NCBI GenBank assembly: GCA_900753285.1
Contig: CAADYN010000037.1
Span: 1-21,632, forward strand
Origin: Clostridia bacterium
GTDB lineage: Bacteria > Bacillota > Clostridia > Oscillospirales > CAG-272
Direction of reading: 5' to 3'
Length of the DNA stretch: 21,632 nucleotides
In this document: positions 6,541-13,499 of the stretch, piece after piece
Numbering within the stretch: position 1 is the first letter of the stretch
Layout: the number at the start of each line of letters is the position of its first letter
Translations under genes and position numbers: made by a program
Notes under the pieces: generated by a model
Databases searched by the model: none
What the model was told of the DNA's origin: nothing
What the model saw: only the letters and a program-made list of their open reading frames with translations

Positions 6541-7368
6541 TTGAAAAACAGCACCCGGAATAAAAAACACACGGCTCGCAATTTTCTCGTGACCTCGGCG
6601 GCGGTGGTTGCACTCTTGCGGATAGCACTGTACAACGGACTTACGGTAAAAAACTACACTGTGACAACTCCGCTCGTGTCGGAAAGCCATGTGTTCGCGC
6701 TTGTCACCGACCTGCATTCCACACTCTACGGAGAGAAGCAGGAAAATCTGATTGCAAAAATATCGCGCTATTCTCCCGAAGCTGTGCTTTTCGCAGGAGA
6801 CATAGCCGACGACCAACGTGGTTTCTACGGAACGCGCGTGCTTATCGAATCTCTCTCGAATAACTACCCATGCTATTACGTTGCCGGCAATCACGAAAGA
6901 TGGGTTGAGTATACCGATGAAATAAAGGAGCTGATATCAAGCTGCGGCGTGACTGTGGTGTCCGATAAATCCGTGAACCTCGGCGACAACATCACGCTTT
7001 ACGGAATAGACGACCCGCTGTTCTACCCGAACGAAGGATTTTTCGGCGCACTCTCGTCACTGTATCCCGATAAGGATAAATTCAATATTCTCCTCTCTCA
7101 CCGACCTGAATACGCACCCGTTTACGGCGAGTACGGATTTAACTTGACGCTATGCGGACACGCGCACGGAGGACAGGTGAGAATACCGCTTTTATTAAAC
7201 GGTCTTTACGCTCCTCATCAGGGATGGTTTCCGAAATACGCTGGAGGAAATTATTCCTTCGACGACGGCAGCCATGTCATAGTAAGCCGCGGACTTATGA
7301 TAGACAATCTTCCGCGAGTTTTCGATCCGCCGGAGCTTGTCATAGTGAATATAACTCCCGCAAAATAG
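6541..7368 (+). CDS. Membrane-anchored metallophosphoesterase (calcineurin-like, YaeI/LpxG-type)
   Basis: A 275-residue dinuclear-metal phosphoesterase with all family motifs in order: D-x-H (Asp57, His59), G-D-x-x-D (Asp87), G-N-H-E (Asn117, His118), S-H-R-P (His187) and G-H-A-H (His207, His209). A basic N-terminus and one hydrophobic segment (about 14-30) predict a membrane anchor, with the catalytic domain possibly outside. This layout is typical of the Firmicute YkuE/YaeI group, whose substrates include phospholipid or UDP-sugar headgroups; none can be assigned here. Translation probably starts at TTG 6541, with GGAG 7 bp upstream. It is the second gene of the operon and ends in a shared terminator. 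Confidence 0.88.
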   Translation: MKNSTRNKKHTARNFLVTSAAVVALLRIALYNGLTVKNYTVTTPLVSESHVFALVTDLHSTLYGEKQENLIAKISRYSPEAVLFAGDIADDQRGFYGTRVLIESLSNNYPCYYVAGNHERWVEYTDEIKELISSCGVTVVSDKSVNLGDNITLYGIDDPLFYPNEGFFGALSSLYPDKDKFNILLSHRPEYAPVYGEYGFNLTLCGHAHGGQVRIPLLLNGLYAPHQGWFPKYAGGNYSFDDGSHVIVSRGLMIDNLPRVFDPPELVIVNITPAK

Positions 7369-7370
7369 AA

Positions 7371-7405
7371 AAAAGTCTCTTCATCTTGGTGACGGAGAGA
7401 CTTTT
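7371..7405. terminator. Bidirectional terminator between the phosphoesterase gene and serS
   Basis: Perfect arms AAAAGTCTCT (7371-7380) and AGAGACTTTT (7396-7405) form a hairpin with an A tract before and a T tract after, so it can serve both convergent genes. Confidence 0.9.
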
Positions 7406-7417
7406 CTGTTTGTAAAA

Positions 7418-8704
7418 TTACTTCTTCGGGATAAGAACTTCCGTGCCGCCCATGTAAGGTCTGAGCGCTTCGGGAATCTTAACGCTGCCGTCAGCCTGGA
7501 GATTGTTCTCAAGGAAAGCGATGAGCATTCTCGGCGGAGCGACTACGGTGTTGTTGAGGGTGTGAGCGAGGTACTTCTTGCCGTTTCCGTTTACTCTGAT
7601 GCGGAGTCTTCTTGCCTGAGCGTCGCCGAGGTTGGAGCAGGATCCCACTTCAAAGTACTTCTTCTGTCTCGGGGACCATGCTTCAACGTCGCAGGACTTA
7701 ACTTTGAGGTCGGCAAGGTCGCCGGAGCAGCATTCGAGAGTACGAACGGGAATATCAAGGGAGCGGAAGAAATCAACGGTGTTCTGCCAAAGTCTGTCGT
7801 ACCACATCTTGGAATCCTCGGGCTTGCAGACGACTATCATTTCCTGCTTTTCAAACTGGTGGATTCTGTAAACGCCTCTCTCTTCTATGCCGTGCGCGCC
7901 TTTTTCCTTACGGAAGCAGGGAGAATAGCTTGTGAGAGTGTAGGGAAGCTCTTCTTCGGGAATAATCTGGTCGATGAACTTGCCTATCATGGAGTGCTCG
8001 GACGTACCGATGAGGTAGAGATCCTCGCCCTCGATTTTGTACATCATAGCGTCCATTTCAGCGAAGCTCATAACGCCGGTTACAACGTCGGAGCGAATCA
8101 TGAACGGTGGCACGCAGTATGTGAAGCCGCGTCCGATCATGAAGTCACGCGCATATGAGATAACCGCGGAATGAAGACGAGCGATATCGCCCATGAGGTA
8201 GTAAAAACCGTTACCTGCAACACGGCGTGCGGAGTCAAGGTCGATACCGTTGAATCTTTCCATGATGTCGGTGTGGTAGGGAACTTCAAAATCGGGAACA
8301 ACGGGCTCGCCGAAGCGTTCGATTTCAACGTTTTCGCTGTCGTCCTTGCCTATCGGAACAGTGGGATCAATGATGTTCGGGATGGTCATCATGATGTTCT
8401 TGATTTTTTCGGCAAGCTCCGCTTCTTTCTTTTCGCATTCTTCAAGTCTTGCGGACTGTTCGTTAACCTGAGCCTTGACCTTTTCAGCCTCAGCCTTTTC
8501 TCCCTTAGCCATGAGACCGCCAATCTGCTTGGAGAGCTTGTTGCGGTTGGAGCGGAGAGTGTCGGCTTCCTGCATTGTAGCGCGGTTTTCAGAGTCGAGA
8601 GCGATTACCTCATCAACAAGAGGGAGCTTGTAGTCCTGAAATTTGTTTTTGATATTCTGCTTGACTACATCCGGGTTGTCGCGCAGAAATTTGATGTCGA
8701 GCAT
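7418..8704 (-). CDS. serS: Seryl-tRNA synthetase
   Basis: A 428-residue class II synthetase that charges tRNA-Ser with serine. The N-terminal coiled-coil arm that grips the long variable arm of tRNA-Ser is seen in about residues 25-105 (rich in E, K, A, Q), followed by FEVPYHTDIMERFNGID. The catalytic domain has GTSEHSM at the serine-binding position, motif 2 as FRKEKGAHGIEERGVYR, and motif 3 as HTLNNTVVAPPRMLIAFLEN. It ends normally (IPEALRPYMGG). Motif 3 carries A-P-P-R where many bacterial enzymes have a G-rich turn before the Arg, and TSE replaces TAE, so it belongs to a less canonical SerRS group. The ATG at 8704 has AAAGGGG 7-8 bp upstream and begins with the conserved MLDIKFLRDNPD. Expression should be controlled by the upstream T-box. 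Confidence 0.97.
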   Translation of the reverse strand: MLDIKFLRDNPDVVKQNIKNKFQDYKLPLVDEVIALDSENRATMQEADTLRSNRNKLSKQIGGLMAKGEKAEAEKVKAQVNEQSARLEECEKKEAELAEKIKNIMMTIPNIIDPTVPIGKDDSENVEIERFGEPVVPDFEVPYHTDIMERFNGIDLDSARRVAGNGFYYLMGDIARLHSAVISYARDFMIGRGFTYCVPPFMIRSDVVTGVMSFAEMDAMMYKIEGEDLYLIGTSEHSMIGKFIDQIIPEEELPYTLTSYSPCFRKEKGAHGIEERGVYRIHQFEKQEMIVVCKPEDSKMWYDRLWQNTVDFFRSLDIPVRTLECCSGDLADLKVKSCDVEAWSPRQKKYFEVGSCSNLGDAQARRLRIRVNGNGKKYLAHTLNNTVVAPPRMLIAFLENNLQADGSVKIPEALRPYMGGTEVLIPKK

Positions 8705-8921
8705 TTTTGTTACCCCTTTAAAAATGATGTTTTGGGAGAGAAATAAAGGCATTGCCGCTGGGTTCTGGTGGTGCAATTGCGCTGTCAGATTTTTCGTCAG
8801 GTTAAACAAGCTGAGGAAGCAAGAGTAAATCCTCTGCTGACGAAGCTTGTGACACATGGCGGAAAAGATGCAAGCAAGTGTGCTACCAAGGCGTTAGCCG
8901 TGAACCTAGCGGCACTGCCTC
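8705..8921 (-). other. Long leader between the T-box terminator and serS
   Basis: These 217 bp follow the T-box terminator and precede the serS ribosome site. Small hairpins can form (for example GCCG/CGGC, and GGC-AGT-GCC just after the terminator T-run). The serS frame stays open upstream to an ATG at 8857, but that ATG has no ribosome site and the extension does not look conserved. No separate gene is seen. Confidence 0.5.
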
Positions 8922-9105
8922 AAAAAGTCCCCTCCCGGTATATTGGGACGAGATACTCGTGGTGCCACCCAAATTCGCTGAAAAAATCAGCCTCATTCTA
9001 TATAAACCGCAGCTCGGAAGGCGGAAAGCGCACATATTTTTACCGGGATCGCACCACACCCGGCTCTCTGAGAAAAATAAAACGCGCGTATTCTTCGTCA
9101 CAGCC
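8922..9105 (-). promoter_or_regulatory. T-box riboswitch (tRNA-Ser-sensing) upstream of serS
   Basis: On the minus strand the leader carries a conserved T-box core, GGGTGGCACCACG (8970-8958). The antiterminator is GGG/CCC around the 7-nt bulge TGGCACC, with an ACGAG/CTCGT upper helix. It competes with a terminator of arms GTCCC (8949-8945) and GGGAC (8931-8927) followed by five T (8926-8922). The Stem I apical part is recognisable at about 9072-9043 (AGAGAG, then GGTGCGA, then CCGG). A likely specifier is TCC (Ser) at 9025-9023, in CTTTCCGCCTTCCGAG; this codon choice is tentative. Uncharged tRNA-Ser should stabilise the antiterminator and turn serS on. The 5' limit is approximate. Confidence 0.92.
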
Positions 9106-9128
9106 GAAAGTTTACTTATTACAGTGTC

Positions 9129-9157
9129 AGTATAGCAAAACCGAAGAAAAAAATCAA
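9129..9157 (-). promoter_or_regulatory. Sigma-A promoter of the serS T-box transcript
   Basis: On the minus strand: TTGATT (9157-9152), a 17-bp spacer and TATACT (9134-9129), with a TG extended -10. It lies directly upstream of the T-box leader. Confidence 0.8.
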
Positions 9158-9200
9158 GTGGTTTTACAAATTTCATATCGAAAATATTGTTGAAAAAGCA

Positions 9201-9229
9201 TTTACAAAATTAGTTATATGTGTTATACT
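9201..9229 (+). promoter_or_regulatory. Promoter of the lipoprotein/MBL operon
   Basis: TTTACA (9201-9206), a 17-bp spacer and TATACT (9224-9229), with TG at 9221-9222. It is about 70 bp upstream of the lipoprotein gene and divergent from the serS promoter. Confidence 0.8.
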
Positions 9230-9296
9230 ATAATCGTACAACCGAGTAGAGTTCGCAGATTCGACAATGATAAAATGACTTGCGGAGGAGTCAGCT

Positions 9297-10100
9297 ATGA
9301 AAAACTCACGAATAATACTTGCATTAATACTTATTATTACAACATTGACAGCCTGCCGTAGTGCAGATTCCGATGAGCCGGTTAACATGGAAGAACTTAT
9401 GAAAATTCGTACATGGATGGTTGACAAGGATTTAGAGGGCAAGGGACACTGGGGATATACTGAAGATAATGACTCCGGTAACGGCTACTGGATTCCAGAC
9501 GATGGTGTAAAACAGGTTGCGAACGAGGATGTATTTGTATACGAGGCTCTCGAAGTCGGTGTACCGCGAACTATGGCTCCCATGACTTTTCACATGAAAA
9601 AAGAAAGAGGAAAAAAGATTAGATATGCAAATTTGAGTTTTGACGTAGATTATGATGGAATAATTAAAGTAGAAAAAATAGAGCCGAATGACAGCAGTAT
9701 TCAATTGAGATATGCTTTAGGTAGCAGATCTGTAAAAGCAGACAGTTTTACAATTCAAGGACCTTGCGACATAGAGATATGCCCAATAGGAAAAGTCACT
9801 GCTTCGGATTCTTATATTTCTAATAGTAATTTTACTATTTCACGAGATACAATTGCAAATAAAGAATATACGATACAAATTCAGGCATGCTCACTGGCTG
9901 GAGACCCCATTGTCACCGCTAAGATAAAGCTGACGACTATTACAGACCCTGAATATCCATGGGAGAATATTCACAAAGGCAGATATGATGAACTGTACGA
10001 ATACGGCGAAGAGCGCACACGTTTTTGCACAGTCGAGCTTTTGTCATACACCTACAGCGAGATGTATATACTCGGCGGCGCGATAGGTAAAATAGATTAA
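9297..10100 (+). CDS. Putative lipoprotein of unknown function
   Basis: A 267-residue protein I do not recognise. The N-terminus is a lipoprotein signal: MKNSR, a hydrophobic run rich in I and L, then the lipobox L-T-A-C with Cys20. The mature part has no known motif that I can see. It contains a Gly/Trp/Asp-rich segment (GHWGYTEDNDSGNGYWIPDDG, split here around residues 50-70) and many beta-like stretches (TFTIQ-like, ITDPEYPWENI). The ribosome site GGAGGAG lies 7 bp before the ATG. The middle of the gene (about 9600-9900) is much richer in A+T than its 3' end and its neighbours, which suggests acquisition or mosaic origin. It leads a three-gene operon with an MBL-fold hydrolase 26 bp downstream. 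It is probably surface-exposed; the function is unknown. Confidence 0.75.
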   Translation: MKNSRIILALILIITTLTACRSADSDEPVNMEELMKIRTWMVDKDLEGKGHWGYTEDNDSGNGYWIPDDGVKQVANEDVFVYEALEVGVPRTMAPMTFHMKKERGKKIRYANLSFDVDYDGIIKVEKIEPNDSSIQLRYALGSRSVKADSFTIQGPCDIEICPIGKVTASDSYISNSNFTISRDTIANKEYTIQIQACSLAGDPIVTAKIKLTTITDPEYPWENIHKGRYDELYEYGEERTRFCTVELLSYTYSEMYILGGAIGKID

Positions 10101-10126
10101 ACAAACGAAAGAAGGATACACAAAAG

Positions 10127-11404
10127 ATGGATAAATGGATTTTTTCATGCCCGGCTCCCGAATGCGGCGAGATAGTCGAAGGATTTTATAACGCAGGTCC
10201 TATGCTGAAATACGACAGGGAAGGCTTCACCGACGAAGACTCGAAAATGCAAATTGTAAAGGGCGTGACAAAGGCTGACTTCGACGAATATAAGAAAAAG
10301 CTCTCTTCCGCCGGATATAAGATAGAATCCGAGAACGAAATAGGAGCTAACGCTTACTTTGATTTCGGCGAATATCACGCGGCATATTTCGAGAAGCGCG
10401 GCGAGATAAGAGTAACGGAAGACAAAATAAAAACTCCCCTCGATAAGTTCGGCTATACCTCTCACGGCGGAAAAACAACCGTTTATCAGTACGGTCTCTA
10501 CTACGACAAAAAGAATCAGTGTACCGAAACGACAGTCAACTGCGGCATGATATATGTGATAAAGCTGTGCGACGACAGTCTTGTTATGATAGACGGCGGA
10601 TATCTCTTCCAGTGGAACGAGGAAGCCGAGGAAGGACTGTGGAATTTCCTTAAAACCATAACTAATTCACGAGACGGCAAGGTTAGAATAGCGGCATGGT
10701 ACTTCACTCACGCTCATGACGACCACACGGACGGATGCACAAAGCTGCTAAGGAGACACGGCAGTGACATTTCGCTCGAGAGAGTCATGTTCAATATGCC
10801 GTCGTACAAAACCGTTCGCGGAAGCTACTCCGACACCGTGTTCGACATGAAAAAGACTATAGCCGAGCTTTACCCGAACGCCATGCTTCTCAAGGTACAC
10901 AGCGGATATAAGTTCACACTCGCCGACGCTGAGTTTGAATTTATGTACGCGCATGAGGACGCCGTAAACGCTGAAAATCCCGCAGTGTTCCCGCCGAGAG
11001 ATTTTAACTGCACTTCCTCCGTTTTCAGACTGACCGTGGACGGAAAGACCGTGATGTTCCTCGGCGACACAAACGTTGAAACAGAGAAAATACTTTCCGA
11101 GATAACAGAGAGAGGTTCGTGGAAGTCGGACTTTGTTCAGGTAGCGCACCACTGCTTCAACTACCTTGATACGCTGTACGAGTGGATAGACGCGCCCATC
11201 GCAATGCTTCCGAACTCATATTTCGGCGGTAACACACCCGAGAAAACCCCGAAGCTCGCCGGAGTAATAAAGCACCTCGAAACTCCCGACAACATATATT
11301 ACGAGGGCGAGGGTACATACGGCTTTGAGGTAGTCGACGGCAAGTGGAAGAAGGTATATGAAGCTCCCGTAACAGGCGGCGAATACGACCATTCGGGATT
11401 TTGA
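10127..11404 (+). CDS. MBL-fold (metallo-beta-lactamase) hydrolase with an extra N-terminal domain
   Basis: A 425-residue protein. The signature H-A-H-D-D-H-T-D-G (His195, His197, Asp199, His200) is the H-x-H-x-D-H metal site of the MBL superfamily. Later ligands are likely in FLGDTN (Asp) and VAHHCFN (His). The fold begins near MIYVIKLCDDSLVMIDGG. The ~120 residues before it form a separate domain (VTKADFDEYKKKLSSAGYKI, FDFGEYHAAYFEKRGEI) also found, as I recall, in uncharacterised Clostridia homologues. No signal peptide was seen, so it is probably cytoplasmic. The MBL part resembles ComEC/Rec2-type hydrolases; phosphodiester, lactone or other substrates are all possible. AAGGA lies 10 bp upstream of the ATG. 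The next gene starts 10 bp after its stop. Confidence 0.87.
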   Translation: MDKWIFSCPAPECGEIVEGFYNAGPMLKYDREGFTDEDSKMQIVKGVTKADFDEYKKKLSSAGYKIESENEIGANAYFDFGEYHAAYFEKRGEIRVTEDKIKTPLDKFGYTSHGGKTTVYQYGLYYDKKNQCTETTVNCGMIYVIKLCDDSLVMIDGGYLFQWNEEAEEGLWNFLKTITNSRDGKVRIAAWYFTHAHDDHTDGCTKLLRRHGSDISLERVMFNMPSYKTVRGSYSDTVFDMKKTIAELYPNAMLLKVHSGYKFTLADAEFEFMYAHEDAVNAENPAVFPPRDFNCTSSVFRLTVDGKTVMFLGDTNVETEKILSEITERGSWKSDFVQVAHHCFNYLDTLYEWIDAPIAMLPNSYFGGNTPEKTPKLAGVIKHLETPDNIYYEGEGTYGFEVVDGKWKKVYEAPVTGGEYDHSGF

Positions 11405-11414
11405 CGAAAAGGGA

Positions 11415-11819
11415 ATGAAAGACAGCAAACGCAGACTGATAATTATCATCGAGCACGTACTAATTATAGCGGCTCTGCTGTTCGGGTTCTGCCGTTACAG
11501 TCATATGAATGATTTTACAAAGAGCAAATGGCAAGAGGGATTCAGCGGGGATGTGGTATACGACATGATGGAGAATTATGTTTATCCGGGAGTTCCGCTG
11601 ACCGACGTTGTCGAAAATCTCGGCTCGGAAACCAATAAGATATACGACAAAGAAAAATATCTGTCACTGTTCGGTTTGGACGGCGCGGAGTATGACGTTA
11701 TGATATTCAATGTCAAAAAAGCAATCAAAGACGACGGCAGTGCGGTGAGCAGATATTTTGTCGTAATACATGACGGCAGTGTTGTCGTGAAGACCATGCT
11801 TGTCGAGGAGATAGATTAA
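11415..11819 (+). CDS. Small membrane-anchored protein of unknown function
   Basis: A 134-residue protein with a basic N-terminus (MKDSKRR) and one hydrophobic segment (about 8-25), then an extracytoplasmic-looking domain. The domain has the pattern YPGVPLTDVVENLGSE, then FVVIHDGSVVVKTML. That is loosely like the helix-helix-sheet of BamE/SmpA-type domains (G-x-x-x-x-D-V-x-x-x-L-G), but I cannot assign the family with confidence. The AAAAGGG before the ATG is very close (1 bp), so the true start is slightly uncertain. It is the last gene of the operon with the lipoprotein and the MBL protein and is followed by a strong terminator; the three may act together at the membrane. Confidence 0.72.
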   Translation: MKDSKRRLIIIIEHVLIIAALLFGFCRYSHMNDFTKSKWQEGFSGDVVYDMMENYVYPGVPLTDVVENLGSETNKIYDKEKYLSLFGLDGAEYDVMIFNVKKAIKDDGSAVSRYFVVIHDGSVVVKTMLVEEID

Positions 11820-11852
11820 ATTCAGTCCACATTTGCGTCAATAATACAAGTG

Positions 11853-11886
11853 AGCGGCATTATCTTTCGGGTAGTGTCGCTTTTTT
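11853..11886 (+). terminator. Rho-independent terminator of the lipoprotein/MBL operon
   Basis: The 10-bp stem AGCGGCATTA (11853-11862) / TAGTGTCGCT (11872-11881) has two G-U pairs and is followed by a T run (11881-11886). The T run reaches the stop codon of the convergent exonuclease gene. Confidence 0.85.
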
Positions 11887-12751
11887 ATATCCCAGCCGTG
11901 CCGAGCTTCTCCGCACATTCTCTCGAGCGGCTGTACAGGCTTGATGTGTCGATCTCTCCGATGCGCAAAAGCTCCTCCGAGTATGGCAGAGACGCACCGC
12001 CGCCGAGATATATCAGCTTTCGGTTGAGCTCCATTCTCTCACGGGACGATTCAAGAGCTTTTTTGGTGGCGGCTCGCTCTACAGAGTCAAGGTTTTCGTA
12101 AATCCCGTCGAGACTGTCGTACTTTTTGAGAAGTTCTGCCGCGCGCTTCGGACCTACTCCGGGAACGCCGATTATGTTGTCCGACTTGTCCCCCACAATG
12201 CACTTGAAATCCGCAAACTGTGCCGGAGTTACGCCGAATTTCAGCTCGACCGTGTGCGGAGTTACGAGAGTGCTGTCGCAGCCGCGGTAGTTCAGCACAG
12301 ATACTCTGTCAGAGATGAGCTGCCAGTAGTCCTTGTCCGTCGACATTATGATGACATCCATCCGACTGCCGTATTCTATGGCGTAGGACGAGAGCACATC
12401 GTCCGCTTCACATCCGTGTATTTCCGCATACGGCACTCCCATTATCACGAGCATTTCATATATTGCCGGAAGCTGAGTGAAAGGGCATTCGTTTGGTTCC
12501 GCGTCAGAAAAGTCGGGACGGTTAGCCTTGTATGCCCCGTCAAGCTGTCTTCTGTCGCCGCATTCGGGTGAGTCAAACGCCGTGAAAATATGGGTTGGGT
12601 GTATCATATCCACTACCTTAGCCATAGCGGAAGTAAAGCCGTACACTGCGTTGAACTTTACTCCTCCCCCTGTGTAGAATTCGTCCGGCATTCCGTAAAA
12701 CATACGAAACAAAAGATTATGCCCGTCGATGAGCAAAAGGCGTTCCTTCAT
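11885..12751 (-). CDS. Stand-alone 5'-3' exonuclease (Pol I 5'-nuclease/ExoIX-like)
   Basis: A 288-residue FEN-type nuclease equal in length to the N-terminal 5'-nuclease domain of DNA polymerase I, without a polymerase part. Metal-binding acidic residues are visible at Asp9 (LLLIDGHN), Asp60 (FTAFDSPE), Glu115/Asp117/Asp118 (GCEADDV), Asp139/Asp141 (STDKD) and Asp188/Asp191 (VGDKSDN). The YKANR motif (residues 74-78) and the helix-hairpin-helix GVPGVGPKRAAELL (about 195-208) bind the DNA flap and duplex. It should remove RNA primers or 5' flaps in replication and repair. Residues behind the HhH are shorter than in Pol I but not obviously truncated. It starts at the ATG at 12751 with GAGGT 8 bp upstream, and has its own promoter. 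Confidence 0.92.
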   Translation of the reverse strand: MKERLLLIDGHNLLFRMFYGMPDEFYTGGGVKFNAVYGFTSAMAKVVDMIHPTHIFTAFDSPECGDRRQLDGAYKANRPDFSDAEPNECPFTQLPAIYEMLVIMGVPYAEIHGCEADDVLSSYAIEYGSRMDVIIMSTDKDYWQLISDRVSVLNYRGCDSTLVTPHTVELKFGVTPAQFADFKCIVGDKSDNIIGVPGVGPKRAAELLKKYDSLDGIYENLDSVERAATKKALESSRERMELNRKLIYLGGGASLPYSEELLRIGEIDTSSLYSRSRECAEKLGTAGI

Positions 12752-12781
12752 TATTATACCTCGTTTTTAAGCAATACTGAT

Positions 12782-12810
12782 ATTCTACCACAAAATCCCG
12801 CCCGTGGCAA
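12782..12810 (-). promoter_or_regulatory. Promoter of the exonuclease gene
   Basis: On the minus strand: TTGCCA (12810-12805), a 17-bp spacer and TAGAAT (12787-12782), with a TG extended -10. It sits just after the terminator of the upstream DUF4830-like gene. Confidence 0.8.
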
Positions 12811-12813
12811 CAC

Positions 12814-12855
12814 AAAAATACCGTCCTCTACAGAAGTCTGCACAAAGAACGGTAT
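12814..12855 (-). terminator. Terminator of the DUF4830-like gene
   Basis: On the minus strand, the outer arms ATACCGT (12855-12849) and ACGGTAT (12824-12818) have further pairing inside (CAGA...TCTG) and a run of T follows (12818-12814). Confidence 0.8.
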
Positions 12856-12881
12856 CTGCGTATGTTTTATTAAATTATCGG

Positions 12882-12910
12882 TTGAAAATCCCGCGCGGAT
12901 AGGATATAAT
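12882..12910 (+). promoter_or_regulatory. Possible antisense promoter facing the DUF4830-like gene
   Basis: TTGAAA (12882-12887), a 17-bp spacer and a perfect TATAAT (12905-12910) on the plus strand, ending 2 bp before the stop codon of the minus-strand DUF4830-like gene. The spacer contains ATCC-CGCGC-GGAT, an operator-like dyad (12888-12900). A transcript would run antisense to that gene and could reach the dehydrogenase gene at 13500. Based on sequence match only. Confidence 0.5.
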
Positions 12911-12912
12911 TA

Positions 12913-13407
12913 CTATGAAGCCTTAACTCCGCCGAAGCCGCATATGAATCCCCTCACGTCCGAGGAGCATAGGTCGCCGCCAATCACACGTGTCTTGTAG
13001 ATGATAACGTTAGCCATGACCTCGCCGTCGTAGTCGGGATAGTTTTTCACGCGGAACGTGTATCTTGTGACCTCCTTGCCGCGGTACTTCGATAAGTCAA
13101 GCCCCTGTCCCCGCTGCAGCTCGTTGTAGGAGTTCATCACCTTGTCAAATTCCATCGGGATGCGTATCTTCACCTCCTCAAGCGGAGTGCCGTCGACTTC
13201 CCATCCGAATTGTGACAGAAACGATACTATGTCGTCGCTTGTTTTAATTTTGTCGTAGCTGTATTTTGCGCTCTCCGCGGCTACTGCTTTTGTTGAAACA
13301 GGCGTGTATTCGGGAATAGTCAGTATAACGGCGCACAATACCGCAACCGAGAGCGCAATAACACAAAAGAATTTCAGCGTGCTTGCGCGTACAGTATAAA
13401 TAAACAT
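12913..13407 (-). CDS. DUF4830-domain-like, membrane-anchored protein
   Basis: A 164-residue protein with one N-terminal transmembrane segment (about residues 12-30) and a soluble outer domain. The run DDIVSFLSQFGWEVDG, IRIPMEFDKVMNSYNELQRGQG, LSKYRGKEVTRYTFRVKNYP resembles the DUF4830 family of gut Firmicutes (recalled, not searched). Those proteins are about this length and have no known function. It begins at the ATG at 13407 with the strong site GGAGGAG 2-8 bp upstream, and ends in its own terminator. It is divergent from the dehydrogenase gene across a 92-bp gap in which I see no clear promoter pair. Confidence 0.75.
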   Translation of the reverse strand: MFIYTVRASTLKFFCVIALSVAVLCAVILTIPEYTPVSTKAVAAESAKYSYDKIKTSDDIVSFLSQFGWEVDGTPLEEVKIRIPMEFDKVMNSYNELQRGQGLDLSKYRGKEVTRYTFRVKNYPDYDGEVMANVIIYKTRVIGGDLCSSDVRGFICGFGGVKAS

Positions 13408-13499
13408 ATCTCCTCCGTTTTTTGTTTCGTATTGCTCTGTTCAAGAGTATGTGAAAGCGGAGATATATAGAACAAAACATTTTGTATAGGAGCTTTATT

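Noticed and set aside
8705..8857. 51-residue N-terminal extension of SerRS
   Set aside because: SerRS proteins start with the MLDIK-type sequence at 8704, which has a good ribosome site; the upstream ATG has none.
12254..13000. Plus-strand open frames opposite the exonuclease
   Set aside because: They are shadows of a well-supported minus-strand nuclease gene and have no domain or ribosome-site support.
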